64,000 nucleotides of DNA from Longimicrobium sp. (lineage in GTDB: Bacteria > Gemmatimonadota > Gemmatimonadetes > Longimicrobiales > Longimicrobiaceae): positions 1 through 64,000 of the forward strand of contig DASVQP010000044.1 in NCBI GenBank assembly GCA_036389135.1, read 5' to 3'. Every line of letters begins with the position of its first letter. The stretch's first letter is position 1. Under the pieces are notes generated by a model. The model saw only the letters and a program-made list of their open reading frames with translations, was not told the DNA's origin and made no database searches. The position numbers were made by a program, and so were the translations under genes. Below, in pieces: positions 16,174 through 24,119 of this stretch.

Positions 16174-16467
16174 CTACGCCGCCTTGCCGTTCCGTTTGCG
16201 ACCTCGGTACGCCAGACAGTCCGGGTTGTTACACCACGCCAGCGCCATCCTCCGGATCGGGATGATCTTGTCACCCGACCGCCAGTGCGTGGACCACGCG
16301 CGCACCGTCAACGGCTCCTCGCAATCCGGGCACAGCTCGTTCGGCTTTGCGCGCGGTCGGTTTGCATACGCCGTTGCTGGATCTCCACTTCTTCCCGATT
16401 CCACCCTTGACTCGCTTGAATCGGTTGTCAAGGGTGGGACAAACCAAGCGGGAGTGGCAAAGGCCAC
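16174..16467 (-). CDS. Small zinc-ribbon protein
   Basis: Up to 97 residues, ending KRNGKAA. Two Cys pairs, CPDC and CNNPDC, lie about 35 residues apart (LCPDCEEPLTV and LAWCNNPDCLAYRG), the pattern of a zinc ribbon that binds nucleic acid or protein. The C-terminus is basic. The start is uncertain: the ATG at 16465-16467 lies inside one strong hairpin (16446-16475), and the first codons run through a second (16401-16437). A GTG at 16402-16404, giving 76 residues, avoids most of both. A good terminator follows. GC content is low for this chromosome and the patch also holds a gene fragment, so recent acquisition is likely. Function is unknown. Confidence 0.5.
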   Translation of the reverse strand: MAFATPAWFVPPLTTDSSESRVESGRSGDPATAYANRPRAKPNELCPDCEEPLTVRAWSTHWRSGDKIIPIRRMALAWCNNPDCLAYRGRKRNGKAA

Positions 16468-16475
16468 TCCCGCTT
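16401..16475. repeat. Two adjacent perfect hairpins
   Basis: CCACCCTTGAC (16401-16411) pairs with GTCAAGGGTGG (16427-16437), and AAGCGGGAGTGGC (16446-16458) pairs with GCCACTCCCGCTT (16463-16475). The second resembles a bidirectional terminator. Both overlap the 5' part of the zinc-ribbon reading frame, so they either regulate it or show that its true start is further in. Confidence 0.65.
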
Positions 16476-16540
16476 GTACTTACCCCCGCTTGCGTTATCC
16501 GAAGCCATCCCGTAGAACGCATTAGGGATAGACGAACCGA

Positions 16541-16574
16541 AGCGCCCCAGCTCGGTGCGAGCCGGGGCGCTTTG
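16541..16574 (+). terminator. Hairpin terminator in the low-GC patch
   Basis: AGCGCCCC (16541-16548) pairs with GGGGCGCT (16564-16571), with an inner GCTCG/CGAGC stem, followed by TTTGTTG. No intact plus-strand gene precedes it, so it may be the end of a lost gene or of a small RNA. Confidence 0.6.
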
Positions 16575-16619
16575 TTGTGGAAATCGTACGCCCGCTCGCG
16601 TTCCGCGGTTCGCTCCCGA

Positions 16620-16709
16620 ATGTACTTTGCCTACTTTGACGAGTCCGGCGACGAGGGGATGGTAAACGATTCCGCCTCTGTGATCTGTTTCAGGCGCCCG
16701 CTTCCATGA
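16620..16709 (+). pseudogene. Truncated DUF3800-type gene fragment
   Basis: A 29-codon frame beginning MYFAYFDESGDEGM. This is the hallmark N-terminus of DUF3800 proteins (a hydrophobic strand, then DESGD), which are normally 200-300 residues and have a predicted RNase H-like fold. After about residue 20 the resemblance ends and a stop follows. None of the three plus frames downstream continues the family before the convergent gene at 16844. It is best read as the remnant of a gene cut by a deletion or insertion in the lower-GC patch. The remaining bases to 16843 hold nothing recognisable. Confidence 0.5.
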
Positions 16710-16843
16710 CGGATCCGGCTACATCCGAGGTGGTCCGGGCATGTCCGGGTTATCGGCGCGCGCCATACTTGGACAGCCGTCCACTCCGGCTAAGCTTAGC
16801 CAAGTACACAGTTGCCTATCTATTCACTCTATGTGTTGCGCTG

Positions 16844-17677
16844 TCAGGGCCGCAGATACGCCTCCAGCAGCCGGTCCCAGCTGCGCGACACGTCCGCGTA
16901 CTCGGCCTCGCACCCTTCGGCGCGCTCCGCGGGGAGGGTGCCGTCCCTGACCCAATCCGCGTAGCCGTCGGGGTCCTGCCCGTACACCAGGCAGAGGACG
17001 TTGTAGAAGCGCTGCGACCCCAGCGCGTGCTCGTCCGCGAAGGCGAGGTCGTCCAGCTCCCCCTCGTCAATCGCGAGCCCCGAGGCGCCGTTGACCGCTG
17101 CCTCGCTCCCCTCCTCCGATCCATCCACCAGCATCACGGCGGCGAGCTGGTCCACCGCATCCTCCTCGCGCCCCGCGATGGGGATGTCCAGCACGTCCAC
17201 CAGCGCGTGCCCCACCTCGTGCAGCGTGGTGAAGAGGAGGGCGTCGCTCACCGCCTGCGCTCCTTCGTCGCCGTCGCCGCCCAGCACCGCGTCCAGGTCG
17301 TCCACCAGCTCGTAGCAGAGCGAGACGGCGCGCTTCTCGGGGTCGTAGTAGGCGTTGGGCTCGCCGCACTTCTCGAAGCCGATGGTAACGTCGTTGGGCA
17401 GCGCGATCCATCCGTTCAGCCACTCCGCCACCCCCTCCAGGAAGCGCGCCTCCCGGAAGTCGTCCTGCCACCGCGCGTACGTGGAGTCGTCTACGGCCTG
17501 GTAGACGACGCGGAACTTCCCCGTCATCGCGGTCGCGGCGGCGGGCTCCGCGCGCAGCGAGCTGATGACGGACGCCACGCCGGCGGGTGCCTGTGCGGCG
17601 GGAAGGTCGCACGCGCCCAGCGCCAGGGAGGCGCTCAGCAGCGTGAGCCCGCGCAGCGCGGGAATCGGTGGAAGCAT
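16844..17677 (-). CDS. DUF4344-type zinc metallopeptidase lipoprotein
   Basis: A 277-residue exported protein with a lipoprotein signal (MLPPIPALRGLTLLSASLAL, lipobox Cys about 23). The zinc motif HEVGHALVDVLDIPI is at about 150-164, with GREEDAVDQLAAVML about five residues further on, matching the DUF4344 family where the E.xDQ segment supplies a further ligand. Cys residues at about 103 and 119 could form a disulfide. It should be a membrane-tethered peptidase in the periplasm, substrate unknown. It is 110 bases downstream of the quinone oxidoreductase gene on the same strand, but the functions are unrelated, so an operon is only possible. Confidence 0.8.
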   Translation of the reverse strand: MLPPIPALRGLTLLSASLALGACDLPAAQAPAGVASVISSLRAEPAAATAMTGKFRVVYQAVDDSTYARWQDDFREARFLEGVAEWLNGWIALPNDVTIGFEKCGEPNAYYDPEKRAVSLCYELVDDLDAVLGGDGDEGAQAVSDALLFTTLHEVGHALVDVLDIPIAGREEDAVDQLAAVMLVDGSEEGSEAAVNGASGLAIDEGELDDLAFADEHALGSQRFYNVLCLVYGQDPDGYADWVRDGTLPAERAEGCEAEYADVSRSWDRLLEAYLRP

Positions 17678-17786
17678 GGGGACCGGCGGCGGGGGCGGGG
17701 CGCGGTAGGGGAAGTGGCTACAAAGGTCGGTGCTGCGGGGCCCGTTGTCCAGCCCCGCGTTGTATCGTCTCGAAAGAGGGCGAGGG

Positions 17787-18804
17787 TCAGGGCGCCAGCA
17801 GCACCTTGCCGAAGTTGCCGCGCCCCTGGATGTACGCGTGCGCTTCGCCCGCTTCCTCGAAGGAGAAGACGCGGTCCACCACGGGGTCCAGCGTCCCGGC
17901 GCGCACGCCGGCCAGGATCTCGCCGATGCCGCGGGCGAGGAGCTCCGTCTCCTTCCACAGGTGCCCGAGGTTTACGCCGTGGACGCCGCGGTTGGCGTTC
18001 ATCAGGGGGAAGGGGTGGAAGCGCGGCGTCCGCATCACCCCACGGAGCGCGGACAGCACATTGCGCCGCTCGCCGGTCGCGAATGAACTGACCCCGAACA
18101 CGTACAGCCGCCCCAGCGGCGCCAGCGAGCGGTAGCTCTTGCCGAACGACTCGCCGCCGATCGCATCCAGCGCGACGTCGACCCCTCGGCCGCCGGTGAT
18201 GCGCTTCACCTCCGCCTCGAAGTCCTCCGTGCGGTAGTCTATGCAGTGCGCGGCACCCATCTCCCGCAGCCGGTCGTGCTTGGATGCGCTGGCGGTGCCG
18301 ATCACCTCCGCCCCGCGCGCGCGGCAGATCTGCAGCGCCGCCACCCCCACGCCCCCCGCCGCCGCGTGCACCAGCACCCGGTCCCCCGCGCGGACGCACC
18401 CCAGGTGCGCCAGCATGATCCACGCGGTAAGGTAGTTCACGGGGATGGCCGCCGCCTTCTCGAACGAGAGCCCGTCCGGCAGCGGAATCGCCTGCGCCGC
18501 AGGGACTACCACTATGCTCGAGTAGCCGCCGAACGGCGTGATCGCGCCCACCCGGTCCCCCTCGCGAACCCCCTGCACCCCGCTCCCCACGCGGTCCACC
18601 GTCCCCGCCACCTCGTACCCCACGACGGCGGGGAGTTTGGGCGCGTCGGGATAGAGCCCCATCCGCGCCAGGATGTCCGCGAAGTTGATCCCCGCCGCGG
18701 CCACTCGGATGCGCACCTCGCCCGCCCCCGGCTCGGGATCGGGCGCCTCGCGCACCTGGAGGACCTCCGGCCCGCCGCGTTTGGTGATCCAGACCTGGCG
18801 CAAT
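17787..18804 (-). CDS. Zinc-independent quinone oxidoreductase / medium-chain dehydrogenase
   Basis: A 338-residue cytosolic MDR-family oxidoreductase, probably NADPH:quinone reductase-like. The catalytic domain opens VWITKRGGPEVLQVRE, with GEVRIRVAAAGINFADILARMG and GYEVAGTVDRVG. The nucleotide fold carries VHAAAGGVGVAALQIC (AAGGVG motif) and ends FSFEEAGEAHAYIQGRGNFGKVLL. No structural zinc Cys cluster is present. The start is unusual: no ATG gives the family N-terminus, and TTG at 18802-18804 (L/M-RQVWITK) fits best. A longer frame from GTG at 18905 would translate through a hairpin repeat, so I reject it. No clear ribosome binding site is seen. Confidence 0.78.
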
Positions 18805-18849
18805 GGGGGAATGGGGAATGGGGATGGGGAATGCGATTCGCCGGTTAGC

Positions 18850-18903
18850 GAGACCACTTCAGTGGTCTTCCCGTGGTTCCAGCCGGGGGCTTCAGCCCCC
18901 GGC
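18850..18903 (-). repeat. Hairpin array, two modules
   Basis: AGACCAC-TTCA-GTGGTCT (about 18851-18868), the linker TTCCCGTGGTTCCAGCC, and CCGGGGGC-TTCA-GCCCCCGG (18883-18902). It is the two-hairpin end of the array seen elsewhere, here with different stem sequences that still pair. It sits directly upstream of the quinone oxidoreductase gene; next to it (18805-18838) is a short GGGGAATGGGGAT-type repeat. Confidence 0.8.
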
Positions 18904-18935
18904 ACCGATGGCCGCGGCCGGGGGGGGTGAAGCCC

Positions 18936-19937
18936 TTACGGCGCCTCGCCGCGGCAGGGCGTCCCTTCCCACACGCGCGCCCAGCGGTTGCCGCGGTCCT
19001 GCGAGACGGCCTCGTACCAGGAGTCCTGCGCGCCGAAGACCTGCACCAGCATCTCCGCGCCGCCGGTGCGGTTCCAGTTGAGGTAGTCCACCAGCTTGGG
19101 GGCGCGCTTGCCGCCCTTGCGGTAGTCGGAGACCTCCGTGTAGAACGGGTTGTACCCCGTGCGCTGCTCGTACGAGGCCACGAAGAAGACGCTCCACCCG
19201 TCCTCCTCCGGCGGCCCCACGGCGAGCTGGTCGCCCACCAGGAAGGTGGAGGCCATCTCCGGCTGCCCGCCGCGCACCACGTCCAGCGCCTGCAGGTCGC
19301 GCTGGGCGCCGGGCCAGCTGCGCGGGCGCGGAAGGCCGTTCTGCAGCACGGCGCGCTCGGCGATCAGCGGCCCGTAGCGGCGGATGGGCCCGGCCACCTG
19401 CGGCGGCGAGAACTCGCCCACCACGTCCGGCTCCAGCCCCTTGCGGAAGGCGACGAACTCGCGCTCCGCGGCGGCGGCGGCCACCGTCGTCACCAGGCCG
19501 ATGGAGCTGGGTACGCCGCAGGTGCTCACCGGGCCATTCCCCTGCACCGTTGCCGTGCCCACGCGGGCGCCGCGGCGGAAGAGGACGAACTGCGAGTTGG
19601 GCTCCAGCACCGCGCGGCGGAAGCGCTGCTCGTACGCCTGCGGCGACACCCCCGCCGGGCGGCGCAGCGTGCGCAGCGAATCGCCCGAGATCTCGGCCAC
19701 GGGAATGATCTGCGCCCCGTTCGCCGTGCGGAGCACGTGGAAGAGCACCGACCCCGTGGGGAGCCCCAGCGACGCCGGCCCCTCGGTGACGGCGGACACC
19801 TGCACCACGTCGCTGGCGGGCGGTGGCGGCACCACCTGCATCGACGAACCGCCCCACTGCACGTTGTCGCAGCCGGAGAGAGCGGTTAGAATCAGGAGCG
19901 CCGCCGCGCGGGCGCCGCGGTCTGGAAAGTCGCGCAT
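18936..19937 (-). CDS. Lipoprotein of unknown function
   Basis: A 333-residue exported protein. The start at 19935-19937 gives MRDFPDRGARAAALLILTAL with a lipobox Cys (LSGCDN, about 23). The mature chain is of mixed composition. It contains a beta-rich region (about 50-140) and a long C-terminal portion with many Trp and Tyr residues (WSVFFVASYEQRTGYNPFY, DYLNWNRTGGAEMLVQVFG, DRGNRWARVWEGTPCRG). No membrane segment or catalytic motif is seen, and two Cys residues (about 158 and near the C-terminus) could pair. I do not recognise the family. It is divergent from the flavin reductase gene at 20112. Membrane-tethered periplasmic placement follows from the signal. Confidence 0.68.
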   Translation of the reverse strand: MRDFPDRGARAAALLILTALSGCDNVQWGGSSMQVVPPPPASDVVQVSAVTEGPASLGLPTGSVLFHVLRTANGAQIIPVAEISGDSLRTLRRPAGVSPQAYEQRFRRAVLEPNSQFVLFRRGARVGTATVQGNGPVSTCGVPSSIGLVTTVAAAAAEREFVAFRKGLEPDVVGEFSPPQVAGPIRRYGPLIAERAVLQNGLPRPRSWPGAQRDLQALDVVRGGQPEMASTFLVGDQLAVGPPEEDGWSVFFVASYEQRTGYNPFYTEVSDYRKGGKRAPKLVDYLNWNRTGGAEMLVQVFGAQDSWYEAVSQDRGNRWARVWEGTPCRGEAP

Positions 19938-20111
19938 TGCGAGCCGTATGAGTGTGCGTGCGGGCCGGGCCACCATTGCCGGCCCGCGGTCGTTGCGGGC
20001 AGCGGCGGATGCGCCGGGCCCGGTGCGTGCGTGGCGAGCGCAAAGAACCGGCCAAGGCCTTGCCGCCCGGCCCGCGGGCCAACCTACCGACCGCCCCGCA
20101 GGGGTGCCAGG

Positions 20112-20591
20112 ATGATCGATCCGAGCCATTTCCGCCGCGTCATGGGGCACTTCGCCGCTGGCGTGGCCGTGGTCACCACGCTGCGCGACGACGGGCACCC
20201 CGCCGGTCTCACCGCCAGCGCCGTCTGCTCCGTGTCGCTGCAGCCCACGCTGCTGCTGGCCTGCGTGGACCGTGCGAGCGAGACGCACCGCTACGTGAAG
20301 GGCTCGGGCGTCTTCGCCGTGAACGTGCTGGAAGAGGGGGAGGGCGAGACGCTGGCGCGGCGCTTCGGCAGCTCCACCACCGGCGACAAGTTCCTGGGCA
20401 CCGCCTTCCACGCGGAGCGCACGGGCGCGCCGGTGCTGGACGCGGCGCTCGCCTGGCTGGACTGCCGCGTGCGCAACGCCTACGACGGCGGCGATCACAC
20501 CATCTTCGTGGGCGAGGTGGAGGCGGCGGAGACCCGCGAGGGCACCCCGCTCCTCTACTATCGCGGGGGATATGGACGCTTTGCGCCCTGA
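20112..20591 (+). CDS. Flavin reductase-like protein
   Basis: A 159-residue member of the flavin reductase-like, FMN-binding split-barrel family. It would reduce FMN or FAD with NAD(P)H to feed a monooxygenase. Family features are FRRVMGHFAAGVAVVTT (about 7-23), LTASAVCSVSLQPTLLLACV (about 34-53), FAVNVLEE (about 70-77), and the closing DHTIFVGEVEAAE and PLLYYRGGYGRF. AGGGG lies about eight bases before the ATG. The downstream membrane protein gene begins 20 bases before this gene ends, so they are translationally coupled. No oxygenase partner is nearby. Confidence 0.88.
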   Translation: MIDPSHFRRVMGHFAAGVAVVTTLRDDGHPAGLTASAVCSVSLQPTLLLACVDRASETHRYVKGSGVFAVNVLEEGEGETLARRFGSSTTGDKFLGTAFHAERTGAPVLDAALAWLDCRVRNAYDGGDHTIFVGEVEAAETREGTPLLYYRGGYGRFAP

Positions 20592-22074
20592 CCGCGTGCG
20601 CTTCGGCGGGCTGGCGGCCCGCGCCGCCCTGGTGGGGATGGCGGCCGGCATCACCCTCTTCGCCGCCGGCAGCCTGATCCTCTACGAGGCCGGCGGTGCG
20701 CTGGGCGCGGCCGGCGGGCTGGCGGCCACCTTCGCCGTGGCCCTGGCCGCCGGGATGTGGGCCGGTGCCCCCGGCGCCCGCGGCGACGTCGCGCCCACCG
20801 GACGCTGGCTCTTCGCGGGGCTCTCGCTGGCGCTGGGCGGGCTCTTCGCCATCCTCTGGACGGCGGCTGGCGGCGAGCGCTTCGGCGGCCCCGGACGTGC
20901 CGCGGCGCTCCTCTTCATGGTCGGCATCCCCGTCTACGCCGCCGGCTTCCTCCTCCCTGCGCTGGTGGCGTGGGAGCGCGCCGCCGCGGGCGACGACGAG
21001 GACGAGGACTCCTTCGGCCTCGCGGGTACCGCCGCGATCGCGGTGCTGGTGGGGCTGGCGGTGGGCGCGGCGCTGGCGGGGCTCGTCCTCCTTCCGCGCG
21101 TCCTTCCCGGCCCGCTGCTGATGGTGATGGGCGCGATCCTGACCTTGCCCCTCCTCTTCCCGAGCCGCCCGGCGCCCACCACCACCGAGCGCGTCCTCCA
21201 CGAGACGGAGACGCCGTTCAACACCCTGCGCGTCACCGAGACGGTGTTCGCGGAGGGCCGCCAGCCCGAGCTCAAGCTCTACCAGGACGACGAGATCGAG
21301 TCGGGCGAGCTGTCGCGGAGCGGCGCCCCCTCCTTTGCCTACATCGCCGCGGCGGAGCGCTGGCTGGGTGACACGGGGCGCCCGGGGCTGTCGTACCTGT
21401 GCCTGGGCGGCGGCGCCTACACCCTGCCGCGCCGCATCGCGGAGAAGGATCCCACCGCCCGCGTCACCGTCGTGGAGCGCGACCCCGAAGTGACGCGCGT
21501 GGCCTACCGCTACTTCGGCCTGCGGCCGGAGCACGGCATCGCCACCGTCCACGGCGATGCGCGCGCGGTGGCCGCCGGCCTCCCCCGCGCCTCCTGGGAC
21601 CGCGTCTTCCTGGACGTCTACGACGGCACCGAGATGACCCCGCTCCACCTCGTGAGCGAGGAAGCGATGCGCGAGCTCGGCGCCCTCCTCACGCCGGGCG
21701 GCCTCTTGCTGATGAACGCGATCGGCGTGGCGGAGGGCCCCGGATCGGTGCGTCTCTGGTCGACGGTGCGCACGGTGGCCGAGGTCTTCCCGCGCGTCGT
21801 GGTCTACTCGCACATGGGCCGCGACTTCCCCGACCGCCAGAACTTCCTCCTCGCCGCCGCGCTGGAGGACGGCCCCGCCTTCCCCTCGCGCGCCGGCATG
21901 TTCGACCTCTGGCCAGCCGCCGAGTGGCCGCGCCTCCCCTCCATCGCCGTCTTCCGTGACCGCGAGGAGCGCTCTGTATCTGCACGGGAGGCGACGCGGG
22001 CGAGTGAACTCGCTGCAACAACGGCACAAAGTCCGCCTTCGCGGACTCCGGGGCGGGATCTCGGCGCGTCCTGA
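20572..22074 (+). CDS. Membrane spermidine synthase-like protein
   Basis: A 500-residue protein. Residues about 15-200 hold five to six hydrophobic segments; residues about 215-460 are a SAM-binding fold of the spermidine synthase type: YLCLGGGAYTLPRRI (nucleotide loop, about 280-294), VTVVERDPEV (acidic ribose binder), HGDARAV and FLDVYDG. Soluble spermidine synthase lacks the membrane part. Membrane-fused homologues are common and their substrate is often not polyamine, so the reaction is open. The family-like sequence ends near IAVFRDREE. The last 30 or so residues are encoded by the hairpin array beginning at about 21999, which also supplies the TGA. Overlaps the flavin reductase gene by 20 bases. 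Confidence 0.75.
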   Translation: MDALRPDRVRFGGLAARAALVGMAAGITLFAAGSLILYEAGGALGAAGGLAATFAVALAAGMWAGAPGARGDVAPTGRWLFAGLSLALGGLFAILWTAAGGERFGGPGRAAALLFMVGIPVYAAGFLLPALVAWERAAAGDDEDEDSFGLAGTAAIAVLVGLAVGAALAGLVLLPRVLPGPLLMVMGAILTLPLLFPSRPAPTTTERVLHETETPFNTLRVTETVFAEGRQPELKLYQDDEIESGELSRSGAPSFAYIAAAERWLGDTGRPGLSYLCLGGGAYTLPRRIAEKDPTARVTVVERDPEVTRVAYRYFGLRPEHGIATVHGDARAVAAGLPRASWDRVFLDVYDGTEMTPLHLVSEEAMRELGALLTPGGLLLMNAIGVAEGPGSVRLWSTVRTVAEVFPRVVVYSHMGRDFPDRQNFLLAAALEDGPAFPSRAGMFDLWPAAEWPRLPSIAVFRDREERSVSAREATRASELAATTAQSPPSRTPGRDLGAS

Positions 22075-22333
22075 ATGCCGGCGCGGCAAGGGGTGCCCGT
22101 CCAGGAGCGGATGAATTCGCCGCTGGAAAAACGCAAAGTCCGCCTTCGCGGATTCCTGGTCCAATGCCGCGTTTCTCGAGCCGGCTTCAGCCGCCTTCCC
22201 GTGGTTCCAGCCGGGGGATTCATCCCCCGGCGAACCAGCCGCCGCACCGTCCTTGCCGCCCCGCACCAACCCCGCCCGCCGGAACCTGCGAAGGCAGGTT
22301 TCCCGCGGTTGTTGCAGCGGTTTCAACCGCCGG
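21999..22333 (-). repeat. Hairpin array, compound
   Basis: Read on the plus strand: GGCGAG-TGAA-CTCGCT (about 21999-22014), the complement of the TTGTGCTGTTGTTGC linker, and AGTCCGCCTTCGCGGACT. A GAGCGGATGAATTCGCC module (about 22105), a second AGTCCGC hairpin, GCCGGC-TTCA-GCCGCC (about 22190) and CCGGGGGA-TTCA-TCCCCCGG (22211-22230) follow. AACCTGC-GAAG-GCAGGTT (22283-22300) and GCGGT-TTCA-ACCGCC (about 22317-22331) close the array. It fills a convergent gap and overlaps the 3' end of the gene ending at 22074. Confidence 0.85.
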
Positions 22334-22393
22334 ATGACAGGTTCATCCCCTGGCTACCAGCTTCATCCCCTGTCTCCCGGCTTCATCCCCCGG
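22334..22393 (+). repeat. Short tandem repeat beside the array
   Basis: Three imperfect units of about 18-20 bases, each with the core TTCATCCCC(C/T)(G) preceded by AGG, AGC or GGC. They look like repeated half-sites of the CCGGGGGA hairpin, without the second arm. They lie between the array and the stop codon of the gene at 22409. Confidence 0.6.
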
Positions 22394-22408
22394 CTACAGG
22401 GGGTCGCC

Positions 22409-22738
22409 CTACCGCTTCTTCCCCTGCCTCTTGGCCTGCCGCTGCTGCGCCCGCTTCATCTCTCCCTGGTAGAACTCCATCGCCTTCTGGCGCTGCTCCA
22501 GGTGGCGCTTCATCTGGTCGGACTGCTTCAGCTTGGAGCCCTCCGGCCCGGCGTAGCGCTGCTTGGACGACATGCGGTGCATGAAGCGCATGATGGGGCC
22601 GCGGATGTACTTCAGCAGGAACGCCTGCCCGCGCTTCCCCTCTTTCTCCATCTGCGTGATCGCGTAGGGGAGCGCCTGCACGGTGTCCTGGAGCTGGCGG
22701 TGCATCTCCTCGGGCGAGAGCTTCTTCTTCTTGGCCAT
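22409..22738 (-). CDS. Small Lys/Arg-rich protein, unknown function
   Basis: A 109-residue, strongly basic soluble protein. It begins MAKKKKLSPEEMHRQLQDTV, continues with an amphipathic helix including MRFMHRMSSKQRY, and ends in a long charged helix QMKRHLEQRQKAMEF...QRQAKRQGKKR. The high charge suggests binding to RNA, ribosomes or DNA. No named family is recognised. The ATG at 22736-22738 is preferred over one 48 bases upstream because the basic N-terminus begins there; AAGG lies 11 bases ahead. It is divergent from sbcD. Confidence 0.65.
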   Translation of the reverse strand: MAKKKKLSPEEMHRQLQDTVQALPYAITQMEKEGKRGQAFLLKYIRGPIMRFMHRMSSKQRYAGPEGSKLKQSDQMKRHLEQRQKAMEFYQGEMKRAQQRQAKRQGKKR

Positions 22739-22964
22739 GGCGCGTAACCTTATAAAGTTCCTGGAAGGAGCGGGCTTGTGCCGCACTCCGCTGTGACGGA
22801 CGGATCGCCCCGGCGTTGCTCCGGGGGCCCAACCCTTCTACGTTGCCGCTCTAGACCGGCGGATCGGGGTATGAAGAAAGGGGCGGCGCCGCCCTCCCCG
22901 CAAGGGGCGCGGCGCACCCCTCCCCGCCCGGCACCGGCCCCCCGACCCGGCTCCATCGACGCCC

Positions 22965-24119
22965 GTGAGAATCGCACACCTCGCAGACCTTCACCTGGGC
23001 TTCCGCGCCTACCACCGCGTCACCCCGCGGGGGATCAACGTGCGCGAGGCGGACGTTGCCGAAGCCTTCCGCCGCGCCGTGGCGCGCGTGTGCGATCTGC
23101 GGCCGGACCTGGTGCTGGTGGCGGGCGACATCTTCCACACGGTGCGCCCCTCCAACACCGCCATCGCCGAGGCGTTCCGCCAGTTCAGCATCCTCACGGA
23201 GCGCCTGCCGGGGGTGCCGGTGGTGATGCTCGCGGGGAACCACGACTCCCCCCGCTCGTCGGACACGGGGAACATCCTCCGCCTCTTCTGCGAGATCCCG
23301 GGGATCAGGGTGGTGACCGAGGAGTGCAGCCACGTGCGGCTGGAGTCGCTCGACACCTCGGTGATGTGCATGCCGCACAACGCCCTGGCGTGCGACCACG
23401 AGGCGTCGATGGACCCCGACCCCGCCTCCACCAACAACATCCTGATGCTGCACGGCACGGTGAGCGGCACCGTGGCCGAGCAGAAGATCCGCTACGTCAC
23501 CGAGTACGGCGGCGCCATGGTGGCCGACACCAGCATCGGGCCGGAGCGGTGGAGCTACGTGGCGCTGGGGCACTACCACCTGGTGACCGAGCTGGCGCCT
23601 AACATGTGGTACGCGGGCGCCATCGAGCGCACGTCCACCAACATCTGGATGGAGACGGGGGAGAAGGGCTTCCTCCTGTACGACACCGACCGCCGCGCGG
23701 CCGAGTTCCACCCGGTGGAGACGCGCAGCACCGTCGACCTCCCCCGCCTCGACGGCCGTGGGCTGAGCGCGGCGGAGCTGGACGAGGGGATCCGCGCCGC
23801 CGTCGAGGGCGTCGCCGGCGGGATCGCGGCGCGCATCGTACGGCTCGTCATCACCGACGTGCCGCGCAACCTGGTGCGCGAGCTGAACCACCGCCGCATC
23901 CGCGAGTGGAAGGCCGAGGCGCTCCACTTCCACCTCGACGCGCGTCCCCCCGAGGTGCGGCGCCGCATCGGCTCCGGCGCGCCCATCCGCAGGCAGACGC
24001 TGCAGGAGCAGGTGGCGGCGTACCTGCGCGGCTGGAGCCCGCAGAACCCCGGCATCGAGCGCGAGCGGCTGGTGGAGCTCGCCACCTCGTACGTCGACCG
24101 GGCGGGGGAGGCCGTATGA
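22965..24119 (+). CDS. sbcD: Exonuclease subunit SbcD
   Basis: A 384-residue metallophosphoesterase that forms, with SbcC, the SbcCD (Mre11-Rad50-type) nuclease, which cuts hairpins and processes double-strand ends. The metal-binding motifs are all present: DLHLG (8-12), GDIFH (about 58-62), GNHDSPRS (about 89-96), LHGTVSG (about 166) and GHYH (about 201). The C-terminal part is the capping domain region. It starts with GTG at 22965 (V/M-RIAHLADLHLG). The stop overlaps the sbcC ATG as ATGA, a fixed trait of this operon. Length is close to the family norm. Confidence 0.93.
   Translation: MRIAHLADLHLGFRAYHRVTPRGINVREADVAEAFRRAVARVCDLRPDLVLVAGDIFHTVRPSNTAIAEAFRQFSILTERLPGVPVVMLAGNHDSPRSSDTGNILRLFCEIPGIRVVTEECSHVRLESLDTSVMCMPHNALACDHEASMDPDPASTNNILMLHGTVSGTVAEQKIRYVTEYGGAMVADTSIGPERWSYVALGHYHLVTELAPNMWYAGAIERTSTNIWMETGEKGFLLYDTDRRAAEFHPVETRSTVDLPRLDGRGLSAAELDEGIRAAVEGVAGGIAARIVRLVITDVPRNLVRELNHRRIREWKAEALHFHLDARPPEVRRRIGSGAPIRRQTLQEQVAAYLRGWSPQNPGIERERLVELATSYVDRAGEAV

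Noticed and set aside
18805-18905. Extended N-terminus of the quinone oxidoreductase from GTG at 18905
   Set aside because: The extension is the hairpin array and a GGGGAATGGGGAT-type repeat translated; the family N-terminus starts at about 18804.
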